From assembly GCF_029229925.1 (NCBI RefSeq), contig NZ_CP107254.1, positions 186,001 through 250,000 of the forward strand: 64,000 bases of DNA, written 5' to 3'. The translations under genes were made by a program, and so were the position numbers. Origin of the DNA: Halorhabdus sp. BNX81. GTDB lineage: Archaea; Halobacteriota; Halobacteria; Halobacteriales; Haloarculaceae. Positions 54,683 to 63,289 of the stretch are shown piece by piece (the first letter of the stretch is position 1; every line of letters starts with the position of its first letter). The notes under the pieces are model-generated. The model saw only the letters and a list, made by a program, of their open reading frames with translations. It was not told where the DNA came from and made no database searches.

Positions 54683-55075
54683 ATGCGCAGACGGACGAAA
54701 CTGGTCTCCGTCGCCATCCTCGCCATCGTGGTGCTCCTGCTCGCACTGGGCGCACTGCCGGGATTCATCAAGGCGGGCGACCCCTACTACATGACCGCGA
54801 CGCCGGTCGAGGAACACGCGGCGGTCAACGCGACCGATCTGGACGAGCGGCGGTTTCCGTACACCACGGCGGCGATCGATTCGGCCACAACGGCCCAACC
54901 GGGCGAGTCCGGCCCGTACTGGAAGGGCTACGTCGGCTTCAAGGAGGCGTTCACCCACTCGCCGTTCGACGAACTCACCGCACTTCAGCAGCGCTCGACC
55001 GCGGCGGTCGACGGACCGGAGGCGGTCTACGTCCGGGTTGGGGACACACACTATCGACTGACCATCGAGCAGTAG
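54683..55075 (+). CDS. Membrane-anchored hypothetical protein
   Basis: A 130-residue protein with an N-terminal hydrophobic segment (LVSVAILAIVVLLLALGAL, about residues 7-25) and an exported domain with DPYYMTATPVEEHAAVNATDL and VYVRVGDTHYRLTIE. It may be an anchored or secreted protein. It starts immediately after the DUF5809-like stop. I do not recognise a named domain. Confidence 0.7.
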   Translation: MRRRTKLVSVAILAIVVLLLALGALPGFIKAGDPYYMTATPVEEHAAVNATDLDERRFPYTTAAIDSATTAQPGESGPYWKGYVGFKEAFTHSPFDELTALQQRSTAAVDGPEAVYVRVGDTHYRLTIEQ

Positions 55076-55158
55076 TCCGGACCGACCGGTGGGGCTCGGC
55101 CGACTACAGGGCAGGGCGAGCCAATGCACGTTTTACGATCGGCCCGAAAGTGCCTGCC

Positions 55159-55704
55159 ATGACTGAAGAACACGCGGAGCACGACTGGCCGATTCTCGAA
55201 TCACGCATCGAGTACGAGACGGGGTGGTACGAGGGGGGCTACGATCTGGTCGAACAGCCCGACGGGTCCGAGAAGCGCTACTACTGGGCCGCACTGCCGG
55301 ACGCGGTCGTCGTCGTTCCGGTCGTCGACGATGCACTCGTGATGGTCGAGCAGTATCGGCCGGCGATCCGCGAGCACTGCCTCGAATTTCCGGCCGGGAT
55401 CGTCGAGGACGGCGAGTCCTACACCGAGGCGGGCGCGCGGGAACTCCGCGAGGAGACGGGCTTTGATCCTGCCGGCGTCTCGCTGCTGGAGGATTTCTGG
55501 GTCGCGACGGGGGCGATGCGCCACCAGCGCGGGATCGTCTTCGCCGAGGGCCTCGAACCCGTCGGGACGAACCTCGATGACAACGAGTTCCTCGAAGTCA
55601 CGACGGTCCCGGTCGAGGAGGCACTCGACCGTGCCCGAGCCGACCCGGCCAACGACGCGACGATCGAGGGGATCCTGCTCGCCCGGGAAGACGGTCTGCT
55701 CTGA
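55159..55704 (+). CDS. Nudix hydrolase, ADP-ribose pyrophosphatase-like
   Basis: A 181-residue hydrolase. The Nudix box GIVEDGESYTEAGARELREETG is intact (G..E......REETG), with EFPAG before it and a proline-rich PVVDDALVMVEQYRP strand. This matches ADP-ribose diphosphatases. ATG 55159 is preferred over GTG 55150. Stand-alone gene. Confidence 0.88.
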   Translation: MTEEHAEHDWPILESRIEYETGWYEGGYDLVEQPDGSEKRYYWAALPDAVVVVPVVDDALVMVEQYRPAIREHCLEFPAGIVEDGESYTEAGARELREETGFDPAGVSLLEDFWVATGAMRHQRGIVFAEGLEPVGTNLDDNEFLEVTTVPVEEALDRARADPANDATIEGILLAREDGLL

Positions 55705-55816
55705 TCGTCTGTGAGCGACTGTCTCAGCCGCTCGGCTGCCCTCGGACCACCAGGATAGATCGTGTGATACAGGCTCGACCGGTGCGGTTATGAGGGTGGA
55801 TATGTGACGGACTCCC

Positions 55817-56140
55817 ATGGACGGCGAGTGCTCGGCGGCGGATCTCAAGTCGCTACTCGACACAGACCAGGACGTACGCATCGTCGACGTTCGACCACCG
55901 GCCGCCTTCGAACGCGGTCACATTCCCGACAGCGAGAACGTTCCGCTGGCGACGCTCACGAACGAAGTCGACCGCCTCGATGGGGCCGATCGGGTCGTCA
56001 CTGTCTGTGCTCATGGGGAGGCGAGTATACGGGCGGCCCGACTCGTTGCTGCCTACGAAGGTATTGATTGCCCAGTCGAAAGTCTCTCGTGTGGCGTCGA
56101 CGGGTGGGACGGCGACTTAGAGATGGGCGACGGTCACTGA
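55817..56140 (+). CDS. Rhodanese-domain protein
   Basis: A 107-residue single rhodanese domain. RIVDVRPPAAFERGHIPDSENVPL is the conserved start, and VTVCAHGEAS the loop with the active cysteine. It could carry persulfide sulfur or relay it to another enzyme. Stand-alone, with a long gap to the neighbouring genes on its strand. Confidence 0.88.
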   Translation: MDGECSAADLKSLLDTDQDVRIVDVRPPAAFERGHIPDSENVPLATLTNEVDRLDGADRVVTVCAHGEASIRAARLVAAYEGIDCPVESLSCGVDGWDGDLEMGDGH

Positions 56141-56172
56141 AGCGGGGGCTGTCGGCACGGGGGACGCGTCGA

Positions 56173-57726
56173 TCACTCCGCTGGTTCGTATGCGAAGCGC
56201 TGGATGCGTGCCGGCGTCGCCGTCTCTGTGTCGGTGCCGAGTGCGTACGGACCGATATAGACGCCGGTGAACCCGCCCGCGACTTCCGTCGACAGGTACC
56301 GTGTGGCCGCCGTGGCGAGTTCGGTCGGCTCGCCGTCGCCGTCGTCGTAGCGGAACGTGTATTCCTCAGTCGTCGCGTCGACGACCAGCCGGTGGTCCTC
56401 GCCCGCGGCGGGGATGGACGCGACCGTCTCGGCAACCTCGCCGATCCGGAGTCGGACGCGAGCGACCGTCTCGGCACCCTCACGACCCACGCCGATCTCG
56501 TAGTGGTGGGACTCGTTCATCACGAGCGCGAGACCGGCCTCCTCACCGTCGTCGGGATCGAACCCGAGTTCGATCTCGGCTCGGCAATCGAAGTGGGACT
56601 GCGGGCGGCCGACGAACGTCGCATCCAACTCGTCGAGGCTGTCGGTTTTGCCCGCAAGCGTCAGCCCCTCGCCCGAGACCGAGTAGGTCGCCGGGTCCGG
56701 GTTCCGTCGGAACTGCCAGCTGTCGTCGAGTTCGCCGTCGAAGGTCGTTTCGAACGGTCGGGCCGGACTCGACAGCCCGCCGGGTGAATCCCCCGGCAAC
56801 GACTCGACGGTCATCTCGGGGTCGATCGGTTCGCCGTCGTTGACGATCGGCCAGCCGTCTTCCCAGGTGACGGGCGCGAGGAACGTCTCCCGACCGAGGT
56901 GGTGGACACCGGGGTTGGGGCCGTACTGGCGGATCCCGAGGAACACCATCCACCACGATCCGTCCGGGGCCTGGACCATGTCGGCGTGGCCCATCGCGCT
57001 GAGCGGGTGCATCGGCCGACCGCGATGGGAGAGCACGGGGTTGTCGGGATGGGGTTCGAACGGGCCGGTCGGGTCGTCGCTCCGGCCGACGGTGACCATG
57101 TGATCCGTGTGGGTCCCGCCCTCGGCGGTGATGAGGTAGTAGGTCCCGTCGCGTTCGTAGATGTGCGGTGCTTCGGCGAACCCGCCTTCGATGCCCCGCC
57201 AGAGCTGGCGGACGTCGCCGAGTTCGCCGGTGTCGAGGTCGATCTCGGCCTGTCGGACCCGGTACTCCGGCAAGGACTCGCCGTCGGTGTACTGGAAGTA
57301 GGCCGTCCCATCGTCGTCGAAGAAGAGGTCGGGATCGATCCCGCCCGCGTCGACGTACAGCGGATCGGACCACTCGCCGGCGGGATCGTCGGCGGTCACG
57401 ATGAAGTGGCCACCGTTGACGCCGCCGACGTCGGTCGTGACCATGTAGAAGGTGCCGTCGTGGTGGCGCAGGGTCGGGGCGTAGATCCCGTCGGAAGCCT
57501 CGCGACCGCGGAGGTCAAGCTGGCTGTCGCGGGTGAGACAGTGGCCGACCCGCTCCCAGGAGACCAGGTCCGTGCTGTGAAACAGCGGGACGCCCGGGAA
57601 GTACTCGAACGAGGAGATGGCGAGGTAGAAGTCCTCGCCGGCGCGAGCGATCGTCGGATCGGGATGCATGCCCGGAAGTACTGGATTCGAATACTGCATA
57701 CCGGAGGGCTCGCGGCCGTCGCTCAT
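56173..57726 (-). CDS. Glycoside hydrolase family 43 (xylosidase/arabinofuranosidase-like)
   Basis: A 517-residue enzyme. The five-bladed beta-propeller N-terminal part has MHPDPTIARAGEDFYL (catalytic base Asp), GGIDPDLFFDDDGTAYF (pKa-modulating Asp) and GFAEAPHIYERDGTYYLI (acid Glu), then a C-terminal beta-sandwich from about residue 310 (ETTFDGELDDSWQFRRNPDPATYSVSG), as in GH43 xylosidases. It lacks a signal peptide, so it acts in the cytosol on imported oligosaccharides. Start at 57726 or 57699. Hemicellulose use is a Halorhabdus-like trait. No transporter is next to it. Confidence 0.9.
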   Translation of the reverse strand: MSDGREPSGMQYSNPVLPGMHPDPTIARAGEDFYLAISSFEYFPGVPLFHSTDLVSWERVGHCLTRDSQLDLRGREASDGIYAPTLRHHDGTFYMVTTDVGGVNGGHFIVTADDPAGEWSDPLYVDAGGIDPDLFFDDDGTAYFQYTDGESLPEYRVRQAEIDLDTGELGDVRQLWRGIEGGFAEAPHIYERDGTYYLITAEGGTHTDHMVTVGRSDDPTGPFEPHPDNPVLSHRGRPMHPLSAMGHADMVQAPDGSWWMVFLGIRQYGPNPGVHHLGRETFLAPVTWEDGWPIVNDGEPIDPEMTVESLPGDSPGGLSSPARPFETTFDGELDDSWQFRRNPDPATYSVSGEGLTLAGKTDSLDELDATFVGRPQSHFDCRAEIELGFDPDDGEEAGLALVMNESHHYEIGVGREGAETVARVRLRIGEVAETVASIPAAGEDHRLVVDATTEEYTFRYDDGDGEPTELATAATRYLSTEVAGGFTGVYIGPYALGTDTETATPARIQRFAYEPAE

Positions 57727-58031
57727 AAGTCCTTGCGGTCCAAGCCCGGCAGGTTCGACAGATAACCATGGGCGCATACCTGCTCGGGACACTCGTCAGT
57801 CAGCGAGTTGCGATGTGGTGGCTCGGGTAAACCTCTCATCAGAAGGGACTCAGTGGGGGTAACTGCTCGTCATCGCCACCGTCGGAACCTTACGCGCCTG
57901 TCCTCAAAAGTACACGTGTTTCGTGTGCTACTGTGAGGAGAGCAATCTGATTTCGCGAAACACTCTTAGCTATTCTAGAGGACGTAAGTTTAAATGAGAG
58001 GGTGACCAACGTGGAGGTAGAGGATTCCAAA
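57727..58031. promoter_or_regulatory. Divergent gap, GH43 / winged-helix pair
   Basis: About 300 bases. An AT-rich box (AAGTTTAAAT, 57986-57995) lies before the winged-helix ATG 58032, and there is no obvious TATA box for the glycosidase gene. No repeat is seen. Confidence 0.4.
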
Positions 58032-58583
58032 ATGGCGGACGATTCACGCGGGCACAACCAGTCTTGGTCGGATGCGACCAGCGCTCGCGAGCGGGTTCAG
58101 TCGGTCGCGGAAACGTTGCGTGAACCTCGCTCGATCAACTGGATCAGCGAGCAGGCGGACGTCGCCTGGAGTACCGCAAACGAGACACTCGAAGACCTCC
58201 GTGAGCAGGGTCGCCTCCAGCGGATCGACAGTGACGATGCAACCCGATATCAGCCGGATCGGACGCAGTTGTTCTTCGACGAGATCCGGACGCTGATCGA
58301 GGAGAACACGCGTGAGGAACTCCGGAGCGAACTGGCGGCCATCACCGCGGAAATCGAAGGGTGGCAGGAGACGTACGGCGTGGACTCCTGGGAAGCCCTC
58401 GAACAGACGCTCGCCGACGAGGGGCTGTCGAGTGCCGAGAGCAGCGAACGCCGCGACGTCGTCACCTTCTGGCGGGAGAACGAGGCGGACCGGCAACTCC
58501 TCAAACACGCCCTGGCGCTGTATACCGACGTCGAAGCCGCACGCGAAGGGATGCGAACCATGGCCGAGCGGGCGAGGAGTTAG
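58032..58583 (+). CDS. Winged-helix protein (DUF7342-like)
   Basis: A 183-residue protein. The N-terminal part has RERVQSVAETLREPRSINWISEQADVAWSTANETLEDLREQGRL, a winged helix, then a coiled region (TLIEENTREELRSELAAITAEIEGW). ATG 58032 is preferred over GTG 58002 because of the upstream box AAGTTTAAAT. It overlaps nothing and is followed 6 bases later by a second gene. In haloarchaea such DUF7342-like proteins are often the first gene of a two-gene module, which may be toxin-antitoxin-like. Confidence 0.75.
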   Translation: MADDSRGHNQSWSDATSARERVQSVAETLREPRSINWISEQADVAWSTANETLEDLREQGRLQRIDSDDATRYQPDRTQLFFDEIRTLIEENTREELRSELAAITAEIEGWQETYGVDSWEALEQTLADEGLSSAESSERRDVVTFWRENEADRQLLKHALALYTDVEAAREGMRTMAERARS

Positions 58584-58589
58584 CGCTCG

Positions 58590-59078
58590 ATGCTGTTTCT
58601 CGCTGGCCGAGATCGCCACACTCAACGGACGCTCCTCAGGAAGGTCCACGACCGACTTTCGAAACACGCCGGGTGCGAGAACGTTCGGTATCGCCCATCA
58701 CGTCGACGCCCACGCCACGTCCTCGCCGACGTCGAAACCACGGTCTTTCTGCACGACATCGACGAGACTGAGACCGCACGCCTGGAAGTCCGGTTCTGGT
58801 ATCCAAGCGATGTCGACTACGAATACTACCGCCTCAATTGGATCGAACCCGATCGGGACTTCATGCTCGGATTCCACCGTGACGCTGACCATTCCGACCT
58901 CGGACCGTGTCACGTCCAGGTTGACCACGAAGGGACGACGGTTGATCGTCACGCGGCTGATTTTCTCGACGCGCATCCGCTTTCGGTCCTCGAACGACGA
59001 CTCAGGAAGCTCCCGGCGGTACTTGAGGCTGTTCGCTGGCAGGATGAGCGGCCTTCGCTCCCGGAGTGGTCTCCCTGA
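58590..59078 (+). CDS. Partner protein of winged-helix gene, unknown
   Basis: A 162-residue basic-start protein (MLFLAGRDRHTQRTLLRKVHDRLSKHAG) with a strand-rich middle (TTVFLHDIDETETARLEVRFWYPSDVDYEYYRLNWIEPDRD) and a helix at the end (LSVLERRLRKLPAVLEAVRWQ). The 6-base gap to the winged-helix gene implies co-translation. No catalytic motif is certain; the protein could be a toxin of the DUF6516-like kind. Pair function inferred from gene order only. Confidence 0.65.
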   Translation: MLFLAGRDRHTQRTLLRKVHDRLSKHAGCENVRYRPSRRRPRHVLADVETTVFLHDIDETETARLEVRFWYPSDVDYEYYRLNWIEPDRDFMLGFHRDADHSDLGPCHVQVDHEGTTVDRHAADFLDAHPLSVLERRLRKLPAVLEAVRWQDERPSLPEWSP

Positions 59079-59117
59079 ACCCCTTCCAGCAAATTCGAAC
59101 AGGTTGCGTTTCGGCGG

Positions 59118-60362
59118 TCAGCCCGTCCAGCCGGCGTTCGCCCGGTGCTCGGCAGCGATCGCACCGATGTCCTCTGGTTCAACCGCTCCTCGATCCGTAC
59201 AGATCGCGTCGATCAGCCCCGGCGGCGTCACGTCGAACAGCGGTGATCGAACGGTCAGATCGGCCGGCCCGTCGTAGATCGTCTCCGGATCGACGGATTC
59301 GATCTCGGCCTCTGCATCGACACGCACCTTGTCGGCTGCCGCTGCGACGAGGACGGGCACGCCCTCGTGGGCGGCGGACAGCGCCGCGCCGCGGGTGCCC
59401 ACCTTGTTCAGCACTGCGCCGTCCGGTCGGATCGCGTCGGCCCCGACGATGACCGCCGCCGGCTCCCATTCGTGGATCGCCCACGCCAGATCGGCGTCGC
59501 CGGCGAGGGTCACGTCTCGCTCCTCGGCCACTCTCTCGGCCACACCGACCCCTTCACCGCCCGGTCGCGATTTGGCGACCAACACTGCGTCGGGATCGGC
59601 TCGTTCGATCGCCTCGCGGACGGTCCCCGACCGTGAGAGCGTGGCGATCCGATCCGGGAGTCGCTCGGCAGCGGTTTCGGCCGCCTCGTCGTCGGCCGAG
59701 ACCGCGGCTTCGATCTCCTTGCGAGCCATCTCCTCGACTCCCTCCGGCGATCGGTCCGCGCGGGCCAGCACCCGGTTCACCCGGTTTGCGACGACGGGCA
59801 TCGAGGGGCGGGCGTCCCGGAGATCACGGGCGACGACGGCGAGGTCATCCCACCCGCCACTTTCCCCACCCCACGCCCGGATGCCCGCCTCGTCGCGAAG
59901 CACTTCCAGTGCCCGGAGCGACAGCCACGCCGAGCCGTGGTCGCGATCTTCGCGGATGGTCTTGACGGTTGGCCGAACGCGGTCGTAGGACGCCCAGAGA
60001 TCGGGGACGGTCTCCCGGCGGCGGATCGCCGTCGGGTGGACCCATGCGTACTCGTCGGTTTCGTAATTGGCTTCGACCGCTCGGTCGTCCGCCTTGAAGA
60101 GGAAAGGGTGGACGACCCACCGCGTTCCGCGCTCGGCGTCGACGACATCGAAGGGATCGCCCTGCCGTCGGAGCGTCACGGCGTCGCCGAGTCCGGTCTC
60201 CTCGGCGATTTCTTCTCGCGCCATGGCGTCGGGGTCGCCCTCGGCGTGTCCGGAGACGGCCGCCCATCGCCCCGCGTACGAGCCGACGGCGTCGCTCCGG
60301 CGCAGGAGCAACACCTCGCCGCGGTTCCGGAGGAAGCAGGTGACGATGTCGACCTCGTTCAT
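59118..60362 (-). CDS. Nudix domain fused to aIF2B/ribose-bisphosphate isomerase-like domain
   Basis: A 414-residue fusion. Residues 1-135 form a Nudix domain with GHAEGDPDAMAREEIAEETGLG (Nudix box). From about residue 160, an eIF2B-alpha-like domain follows: TLSRSGTVREAI, VLVAKSRPGGEG, VIVGADAIRPDGAVLNKVGTRGAALSAAHEGVPVLV, and FDVTPPGLIDAICTDRG. The second domain resembles ribose-1,5-bisphosphate isomerase and eIF2B regulators, so it may bind a sugar phosphate or nucleotide made by the Nudix domain. Such fusions are known in haloarchaea. Confidence 0.85.
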   Translation of the reverse strand: MNEVDIVTCFLRNRGEVLLLRRSDAVGSYAGRWAAVSGHAEGDPDAMAREEIAEETGLGDAVTLRRQGDPFDVVDAERGTRWVVHPFLFKADDRAVEANYETDEYAWVHPTAIRRRETVPDLWASYDRVRPTVKTIREDRDHGSAWLSLRALEVLRDEAGIRAWGGESGGWDDLAVVARDLRDARPSMPVVANRVNRVLARADRSPEGVEEMARKEIEAAVSADDEAAETAAERLPDRIATLSRSGTVREAIERADPDAVLVAKSRPGGEGVGVAERVAEERDVTLAGDADLAWAIHEWEPAAVIVGADAIRPDGAVLNKVGTRGAALSAAHEGVPVLVAAAADKVRVDAEAEIESVDPETIYDGPADLTVRSPLFDVTPPGLIDAICTDRGAVEPEDIGAIAAEHRANAGWTG

Positions 60363-60446
60363 GTCCGGACGTATGCACCCTCACCCAATGAAGCGTGGGG
60401 GCGGCGAGCCGACAATGCAAAACCGATCGAGTCCCTGTCACCTTGC

Positions 60447-60950
60447 ATGGACGTCGCGATCATCAGCGACTCACACGTGCCGTCACGCGAACCGGCGATC
60501 CCCGACTGGGCGCTCGACCGCATCCGCGCGGCCGATCACGTCATTCACGCCGGTGACTTCGACGCATCGGCGGCGCTGGCGGACGTTCGCGGCGCGGCGA
60601 GTCGACTCACCGCCGTCGCCGGGAACATGGATCCACGGGCGCTGGGTCTGCCCGAGATCGAACGCGTCACACTCGGCGGTGTCGAGTTCGTCGTGACTCA
60701 CGGCACGGGATCGCGCCACGATTACGAACAGCGTGTCGCGAGCATCGTCGCCGAGGAGGGGAGCGAGGGGCCGACCGTCGGCGTCGCGGGTCACACTCAC
60801 GAGTGCCTGGATACGACCGTCGACGGCGTTCGGCTGCTCAATCCCGGCAGCGTCACCGGGGCATCACCGGCCAGCGAGGCCACGATGCTGACGGCGACGG
60901 TCAACGACGGCGACCTCTCGGTGACTGTCCACCGCGAGTCCGAGGTTTAG
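60447..60950 (+). CDS. YfcE-type metallophosphoesterase
   Basis: A 167-residue calcineurin-like enzyme. ISDSHVPSREPAIPDW, VIHAGDFDAS, VAGNMDPRAL, VTHGTG and VGVAGHTHECLD supply the two-metal centre. YfcE proteins hydrolyse phosphodiesters in vitro; the natural substrate is unknown. The ATG at 60447 is preferred over a much longer frame that runs into the Nudix gene. It is followed by the dispersed element. Confidence 0.9.
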   Translation: MDVAIISDSHVPSREPAIPDWALDRIRAADHVIHAGDFDASAALADVRGAASRLTAVAGNMDPRALGLPEIERVTLGGVEFVVTHGTGSRHDYEQRVASIVAEEGSEGPTVGVAGHTHECLDTTVDGVRLLNPGSVTGASPASEATMLTATVNDGDLSVTVHRESEV

Positions 60951-60969
60951 GGGGCCGTCCTCGATGGTC

Positions 60970-61377
60970 GTGTTTAGTTTAGCGGGAATCGCTTGCAACA
61001 GCCAGAAAGCCCCCGCGCTCTCAGCTGCCGCGACTCGCTGCGCTCCGGCAGGTGCTTGCGTCGTCGGGGCTTGCTGAGAACGCGGCCCCTTTCAGTCCCA
61101 CCCGAGGCCGGTTGGTCAGCCGGCATGGGCGGGACTGAAAGGGGCGAGTGGCTCCGGGAAGACGGCCGAAGTAAGGCGCGAGGCGCTATGCGCCTCGGCA
61201 CGCGCGAACGGGCCCACGGCCCGTGAGCGGACACCGCAACGGAGTGAGGAGCGCAGCGAGGTCGTCGGACGGCGTCGCCGTCCGACTGTCCGAGGGACCA
61301 GCGGTCCCTCGCTACCCTCAACCGGAGCCACTCGGGGCTTTCTGGCTATCTCACCCAGGAATCGCTTAACTAAACAC
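60970..61377. repeat. Dispersed structured element, copy 2
   Basis: 408 bases between phosphoesterase and cofE. Outermost inverted repeat of 15 bp with one mismatch (60970-60984 / 61363-61377); outer stem, 14 bp (61000-61013 / 61334-61347); stem A, 12 bp with one mismatch (61013-61024 / 61074-61085); central CCCCTTTCAGTCCCACCC inverted repeat with one mismatch (61086-61103 / 61127-61144); stem C, 12 bp (61146-61157 / 61322-61333); hairpins at 61179-61197 (8 bp), 61208-61224 (7 bp), 61264-61286 (10 bp, GTC loop) and 61291-61311 (9 bp). A 13-bp long-range pairing (61034-61046 / 61248-61260) is an alternative. No plausible gene inside. Confidence 0.85.
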
Positions 61378-61456
61378 CGCCTCCTCGATTGCTTTCGACG
61401 CCGGACGAACGCGACGCTACCGGGCGACTTTTGGCGGTTCCGGGCCGACTCGGGGT

Positions 61457-62212
61457 ATGGAGGTCTTCGCGGTCCCGGATATCCCGGAAATCGAGCCGGG
61501 TGACGACCTGGCGACGCTGATCGACGAGCGCGTCGACCTGCGGGAGGGCGATGTCCTCACGGTCGCCAGTACGGTCGTCTCGAAGGCCGAAGGCAGGGGG
61601 GCGGATCTGTCGGACTTCGACCCCGGGACGCGCGCCCACGACATCGCCGAGCGGATCGGCGAGATCGCCGGCGAACGGAAGGATCCGCGGTTCGCCCAGG
61701 CCGTCCTCGAGGAGAGCGAGGAACTCGTCATGGCGGCCCCGTTCATCCTGGCGGTGACTCACTTTGGCCACATCACCGTCAACGCGGGTATCGACCGCTC
61801 GAACGTCCCCGGCGCGGACCTGCTCCTGTTGCCCGAGGACCCCTCGGCGAGCGCGCAACGACTGTCCGACGCGCTCGGGGTCCCCGTCGTCGTGACAGAC
61901 ACGTCGGGACGCCCCTTTCGGCAGGGCCAGCGCGGCGTCGCACTTGGCTGGGCCGGAATTTCGGCAATGCGGGACTGGCGGGGCGAACACGACCGCGAAG
62001 GACGCGAACTCACGGCGACCGTCGAGGCCGTCGTCGACGAACTCGCCGCGGCGACCAACCTCGTCACGGGCGAGGGTGACGACGGCCGGCCCGTGGCGGT
62101 CGTCCGTGACTGGGACTTCGGCGACCACGACAGCCACGACGATCTGTTCCGGGACCGTGATGGCGATCTCGTCCGGCAGGCACTCGCCGACTTCGAGTAC
62201 GACCCCGCGTGA
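61457..62212 (+). CDS. cofE: Coenzyme F420-0:L-glutamate ligase
   Basis: A 251-residue enzyme that adds glutamates to F420-0 with GTP. DDLATLIDERVDLREGDVLTVASTVVSKAEGR is the family start, GHITVNAGIDRSNV and VVVTDTSGRPFRQGQRGVALGWAGI the central motifs, and LVTGEGDDGRPVAVVRDW the end. ATG at 61457. The next gene encodes an F420-dependent enzyme 71 bases later, so both serve F420 metabolism. Confidence 0.95.
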   Translation: MEVFAVPDIPEIEPGDDLATLIDERVDLREGDVLTVASTVVSKAEGRGADLSDFDPGTRAHDIAERIGEIAGERKDPRFAQAVLEESEELVMAAPFILAVTHFGHITVNAGIDRSNVPGADLLLLPEDPSASAQRLSDALGVPVVVTDTSGRPFRQGQRGVALGWAGISAMRDWRGEHDREGRELTATVEAVVDELAAATNLVTGEGDDGRPVAVVRDWDFGDHDSHDDLFRDRDGDLVRQALADFEYDPA

Positions 62213-62283
62213 TCGAAGACGAGAAACGGGACGACACCGATTGACGACGGACTCACAGCACGGCACTCACAGCACACAGACCA

Positions 62284-63264
62284 ATGAAAGCGATCGAACT
62301 CACCCCCGAACATCCGGTCGAAGAGGTACGACGACTGGCCGAGCGCGCCGAGCGCGCCGGCTTCGACACTATCTTCGCGAGCAATCACTACAACAACCGC
62401 GATCCGTTCCAAACACTCTCGTCGATCGCGGCGGCGACGGATTCGGTTCAACTTGGCCCCGGCGTGGTCAATCCTTACGAGACACATCCAGTCCGGCTGG
62501 CCTCGCGGATGGCGACCCTCGACGAGCTCAGCGACGGCCGCGGCGTCTTCGGGATCGGGGCCGGTGACGCCTCGACGCTCGCCAACCTCGGCGTCGAGCG
62601 CGACTCGCCCCTCCGGCGCGTCCTCGAGACGTTCAAGGTCGCCCAGCAGCTCTGGACGGGCGACACCGTCGATCACGACGGCACTTTCCGGGCGACGGAC
62701 GCGAGCCTGAACTACGAGGTGGGGGAGATTCCGGTCTACGTTGGCGCACAGGGCCCACACATGCTTCGGATGAGCGGGAAACACGCCGACGGCGTGCTCG
62801 TCAACGCCGCCCACCCGGCGGACCTGTCGTGGTCGGCCGACCGGATCGAAGAGGGCCGATCCGAGCGACCGGACGACCGTGGCGATCTCGACGTTGCCGC
62901 CTACGCGAGTGTCAGCGTCGCCGAGAGCGAGGACCGCGCCCGGGAGGCCGCTCGACCGCCGGTGGCGTTCATCGTCGGGAGCACCGCGCCGCCGGTACTG
63001 GATCGACATGGGTTGGATCACGACCGCGCGGAACGGATCGGCGACGCCATCGAGCGGGGGGACTTCGAGACGGCTTTCGGCGCGGTCACGCCCGAGATGA
63101 TCGACGCCTTCGCGATCGCCGGGACGAAAGCGACAGTCGCCGATCGGATCGAGGAGGCGATGAACCATGTCGACAGCTTCGTCGCCGCGTCGCCGCTCGG
63201 CCCCGATCTGGAGACGGCGATCGAGCTCGCGGCCGAGGCGCTCGAAACGGCTGCGGCGGAGTAA
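62284..63264 (+). CDS. mer: Mer-like F420-dependent methylenetetrahydromethanopterin reductase
   Basis: A 326-residue luciferase-like TIM barrel. Family stretches include TIFASNHYNNRDPFQTLSSIA, LGPGVVNPYETHPVRLASRMATLDELSDGRGVFGIGAGD, and PVYVGAQGPHMLRMSGKHADGVLVN. In methanogens Mer reduces methylene-H4MPT with F420H2; haloarchaea use folate-type carriers, so the real substrate is uncertain. It is paired with cofE. Confidence 0.88.
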   Translation: MKAIELTPEHPVEEVRRLAERAERAGFDTIFASNHYNNRDPFQTLSSIAAATDSVQLGPGVVNPYETHPVRLASRMATLDELSDGRGVFGIGAGDASTLANLGVERDSPLRRVLETFKVAQQLWTGDTVDHDGTFRATDASLNYEVGEIPVYVGAQGPHMLRMSGKHADGVLVNAAHPADLSWSADRIEEGRSERPDDRGDLDVAAYASVSVAESEDRAREAARPPVAFIVGSTAPPVLDRHGLDHDRAERIGDAIERGDFETAFGAVTPEMIDAFAIAGTKATVADRIEEAMNHVDSFVAASPLGPDLETAIELAAEALETAAAE

Positions 63265-63289
63265 GTCTCGGCGGTGGTGGGACTCGGCG

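Noticed and set aside
60993-61331. Protein-coding genes in the element copy 2
   Set aside because: Frames are arginine-rich products of hairpin DNA, not conserved protein.
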